Shown here: positions 62,199 through 64,000 of the stretch, in pieces
How positions within the stretch are numbered: the stretch's first letter is position 1
Layout of the letters: every line of letters begins with the position of its first letter
Assembly: GCA_030704615.1 (NCBI GenBank)
Contig: CM060731.1
Location: 17,608,001-17,672,000, forward strand
DNA from: Takakia lepidozioides
Taxonomy: Eukaryota; Streptophyta; Takakiopsida; Takakiales; Takakiaceae
Length of the DNA stretch: 64,000 nucleotides
Reading direction: 5' to 3'
Program-made: the position numbers and the translations under genes
The notes under the pieces: generated by a model
Told to the model about the DNA's origin: nothing
Databases searched by the model: none
The model's input: only the letters and a program-made list of their open reading frames with translations

Positions 62199-64000
62199 TC
62201 ATGGGAATTTAGTGAATTCAAGAACTTTCCAAACTATCTCCAAGCCTGTGGGAATTTGCCAGATAAACAGCCCAAGATTGAGCACATTCAGGCCTATGTG
62301 AAGACTCCGGGCAGTGTCGTTGCCTTTTTGCATTGCCGGAACAAGGGCAGCTGCCAAAGCCCACAGTACAGTAATCCCTGCCACAGAAACAACAACTCTC
62401 AGAGCTGCACAAAGTACCACCTTAGCTCAGAAACTTGCAGGAGACAACCATGGTAGGGGTATGACCATCTACTTCCAGAGTCGCCCACAAGTTCAGCCAG
62501 CACTGATATACAGAAGCTACGCCAAACAAAAAATACATACCTGCGCCTGCAAACAGATGAGGACCAGGAAAAAGTTTCCCTGTGCGGAACCAGGTATTAG
62601 AGCACCCACCACAGATGCGATGACTCCAAGGCCCAACAAAATGGACCCCACATTGAAATGCCGATCTCTGTACCCTCCTTTAACAAGCGTCTTCCTTGTC
62701 TGCATGCATATTCTTGCGACAATTGTCTGTGTAGTGAGCAAAAACCTCCAACGTCCAGGATCCAAAAGCATTTAAGTACAGCAAAGCTCTTGTCACCCCA
62801 AATGCACAAAGATACTAGTTTTATTAGGAACTGATTATGCCCTTTTCATTACCTTGTGCATTTGTTCCCACTCTGACATGGTTCTCTCAACCCTTCCAAA
62901 TGACCAGACATGTTACTTCAGCTAGTGGCAGAGAAAAAATTGAAAGAAAACCTGATACCTCAGTTAGCTCCTTTATCTGAGTTTCGACTTGGGAAGGTGC
63001 CGCCTGACCCTCCACCTGGGCAGGAACTTGCTTCTTCAAGACATTGATATCATCCTGTATGGTGCGCACGCGCCTCCACTGCCAGCCCAGATACCCCGCC
63101 CATACTGTGGTCACCAATAGGGATCCCATGATTATGGGATGAAGCAGTGATGCTGAGCGCCCCTCCAATATACCAAATTCCCCATTTCCTGCAAGGGCAT
63201 CCTGCACACCCCAAAATCATGCCCCAAGCAGCTGATTTCTTGAAGACAAGCTGGCATATATAGTACTTGGAAAATCGCATCTCACTATCTCCAACCTGTA
63301 GGTGTGCCAATCCAAAAATTAGGTACAACGTCAAGGTTCCTAACACTGTGAGAACCAGATTCCAATGAGGGTGACAAGTAAGAACGCACATGCTAACGCA
63401 TATGATGTCCTGTTCACATAGGTTTTGCACTGAGGTATATACTATTATGAATGCTCTGGATGGACTCTCCTCCATGTCTTGGTACTTGCAACCCATCCAC
63501 ATTCATTCCAACAGTCCATCGCATCACTTGTACATCCCTCACAAGGTGAAATCACGGGAACACTGTTCCGAAGCTACTATGCACGGCAATTCAAGGCTCT
63601 GCAGCCGTGCCGAAGGAGTGCAGTTCGGACTTAAAAGCCAACCGAGTGTGCCCAACTGAGCGTGCCTCTGTAGCCCCCCACCCATCGCGATGCCAACGGG
63701 AGACAATTTTCTGGGTTGGGGGATGCTAAAGCGCATCAAAATTGAATAATGGTCTCATACAAAAGGAAGCCAATGCTATGGACAGCGACCCATCGTCACA
63801 AATGTAGAGGACACACCTCAGCACAAAAAATAAGAGGCGATAGAGCTGACGCTGCGGTAAGCATCCATTTCTCAGTGAAACATGATTCCTCTTCTACGAG
63901 CTCTAGTCCTACATCTTGCTTGCCTTCCGACCCCTCCTCATCGGTGTGCAGCGTTCTCAACGAGGCAGATAGACCACAAACACGTTTCCCGGGGATCAAT
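62199..64000 (-). CDS. DUF4079 membrane protein (plastid), 5' partial, with apparent frameshift
   Basis: Minus-strand exons: 64000-63817 (incomplete at the window edge), 63201-62959, 62699-62541 and 62377-62199 (stop). The protein matches the plant/cyanobacterial DUF4079 family, thylakoid or envelope membrane proteins of unknown role. Blocks in order: GILEGRSASLLHPIIMG and the first membrane helix, GYLGWQWRRVRTIQ, a hydrophilic coiled segment, GGYRDRHFNVGSILLG, GKLFPGPHLFAGA, ITVLWALAAALVPAMQKGN and FIWQIPTGLEIV, ending FTKFP. About four membrane helices. Exon 1 and its N-terminal sequence (SFTEKW-like, then AASALSPLIF) would carry the plastid signal. In exon 3 the frame changes between the GVIASV codons and the TGKLFPGP codons (about 62603-62616): a one-base loss compared with the family, or a sequencing error. 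An alternative donor at 62590 would skip the GKLFPGP block in frame. Confidence 0.88.

Noticed and set aside
61860-62456. 198-codon plus-strand frame.
   Set aside because: It overlaps the last exon of the minus-strand DUF4079 gene and its 3' region, and shows no domain.

Overview
The window is nuclear DNA of a streptophyte (land plant or close algal relative). The evidence is a 377-codon actin whose introns fall at codons 20/21, 152 and 356/357, a plant-type heparanase-like GH79 gene with nine exons, a mitochondrial D-lactate dehydrogenase gene with 18 exons, an arabinogalactan-peptide precursor, a DUF4079 plastid membrane protein gene running off the right edge, and plant transposon families (CACTA, PIF/Harbinger, LINE). 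The species cannot be fixed from the sequence. Splice sites are ordinary GT-AG and intron lengths run from about 80 bp to 3.3 kb.

Layout. 0-1.8 kb: two unassigned open frames. 1.85-3.55 kb: a tandem array of about 13 near-perfect hairpins. 3.6-7.7 kb: a broken, intron-containing gene joining a ParB-like N-terminal region to an N6/N4-type DNA methyltransferase-like C-terminal region. 8.2-10.4 kb: remains of a CACTA transposase. 10.4-15.8 kb: non-coding DNA with a LINE 3' end. 15.9-23.0 kb: GH79 heparanase-like gene (+). 25.96-27.5 kb: actin (+), with a leader region from about 24.7 kb. 27.5-40 kb: gene desert holding LINE, PIF/Harbinger, MITE and possible LTR pieces. 40.35 kb: AG-peptide (+). 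41.9-53.0 kb: D-lactate dehydrogenase (+), whose introns carry LINE 3' ends and a second hairpin-bearing tandem array. 53-61.5 kb: a gag/ORF1-like pseudogene, LINE scraps and AT-rich DNA. 62.2-64 kb: DUF4079 gene (-), incomplete at its 5' end and with an apparent frameshift.

The host genes are unrelated single genes (cell wall, cytoskeleton, mitochondrial redox, plastid membrane), so no operon-like cooperation is expected. The most unusual object is the ParB-like/DNA-methyltransferase-like gene lying just downstream of an array of long palindromes. It looks like a eukaryotic, spliced, decayed copy of an architecture I would otherwise associate with bacteria and phages. For the three long host genes I joined the exons by hand and checked that phase is kept at every junction: GH79 532 aa, actin 377 aa, D-LDH 609 aa.
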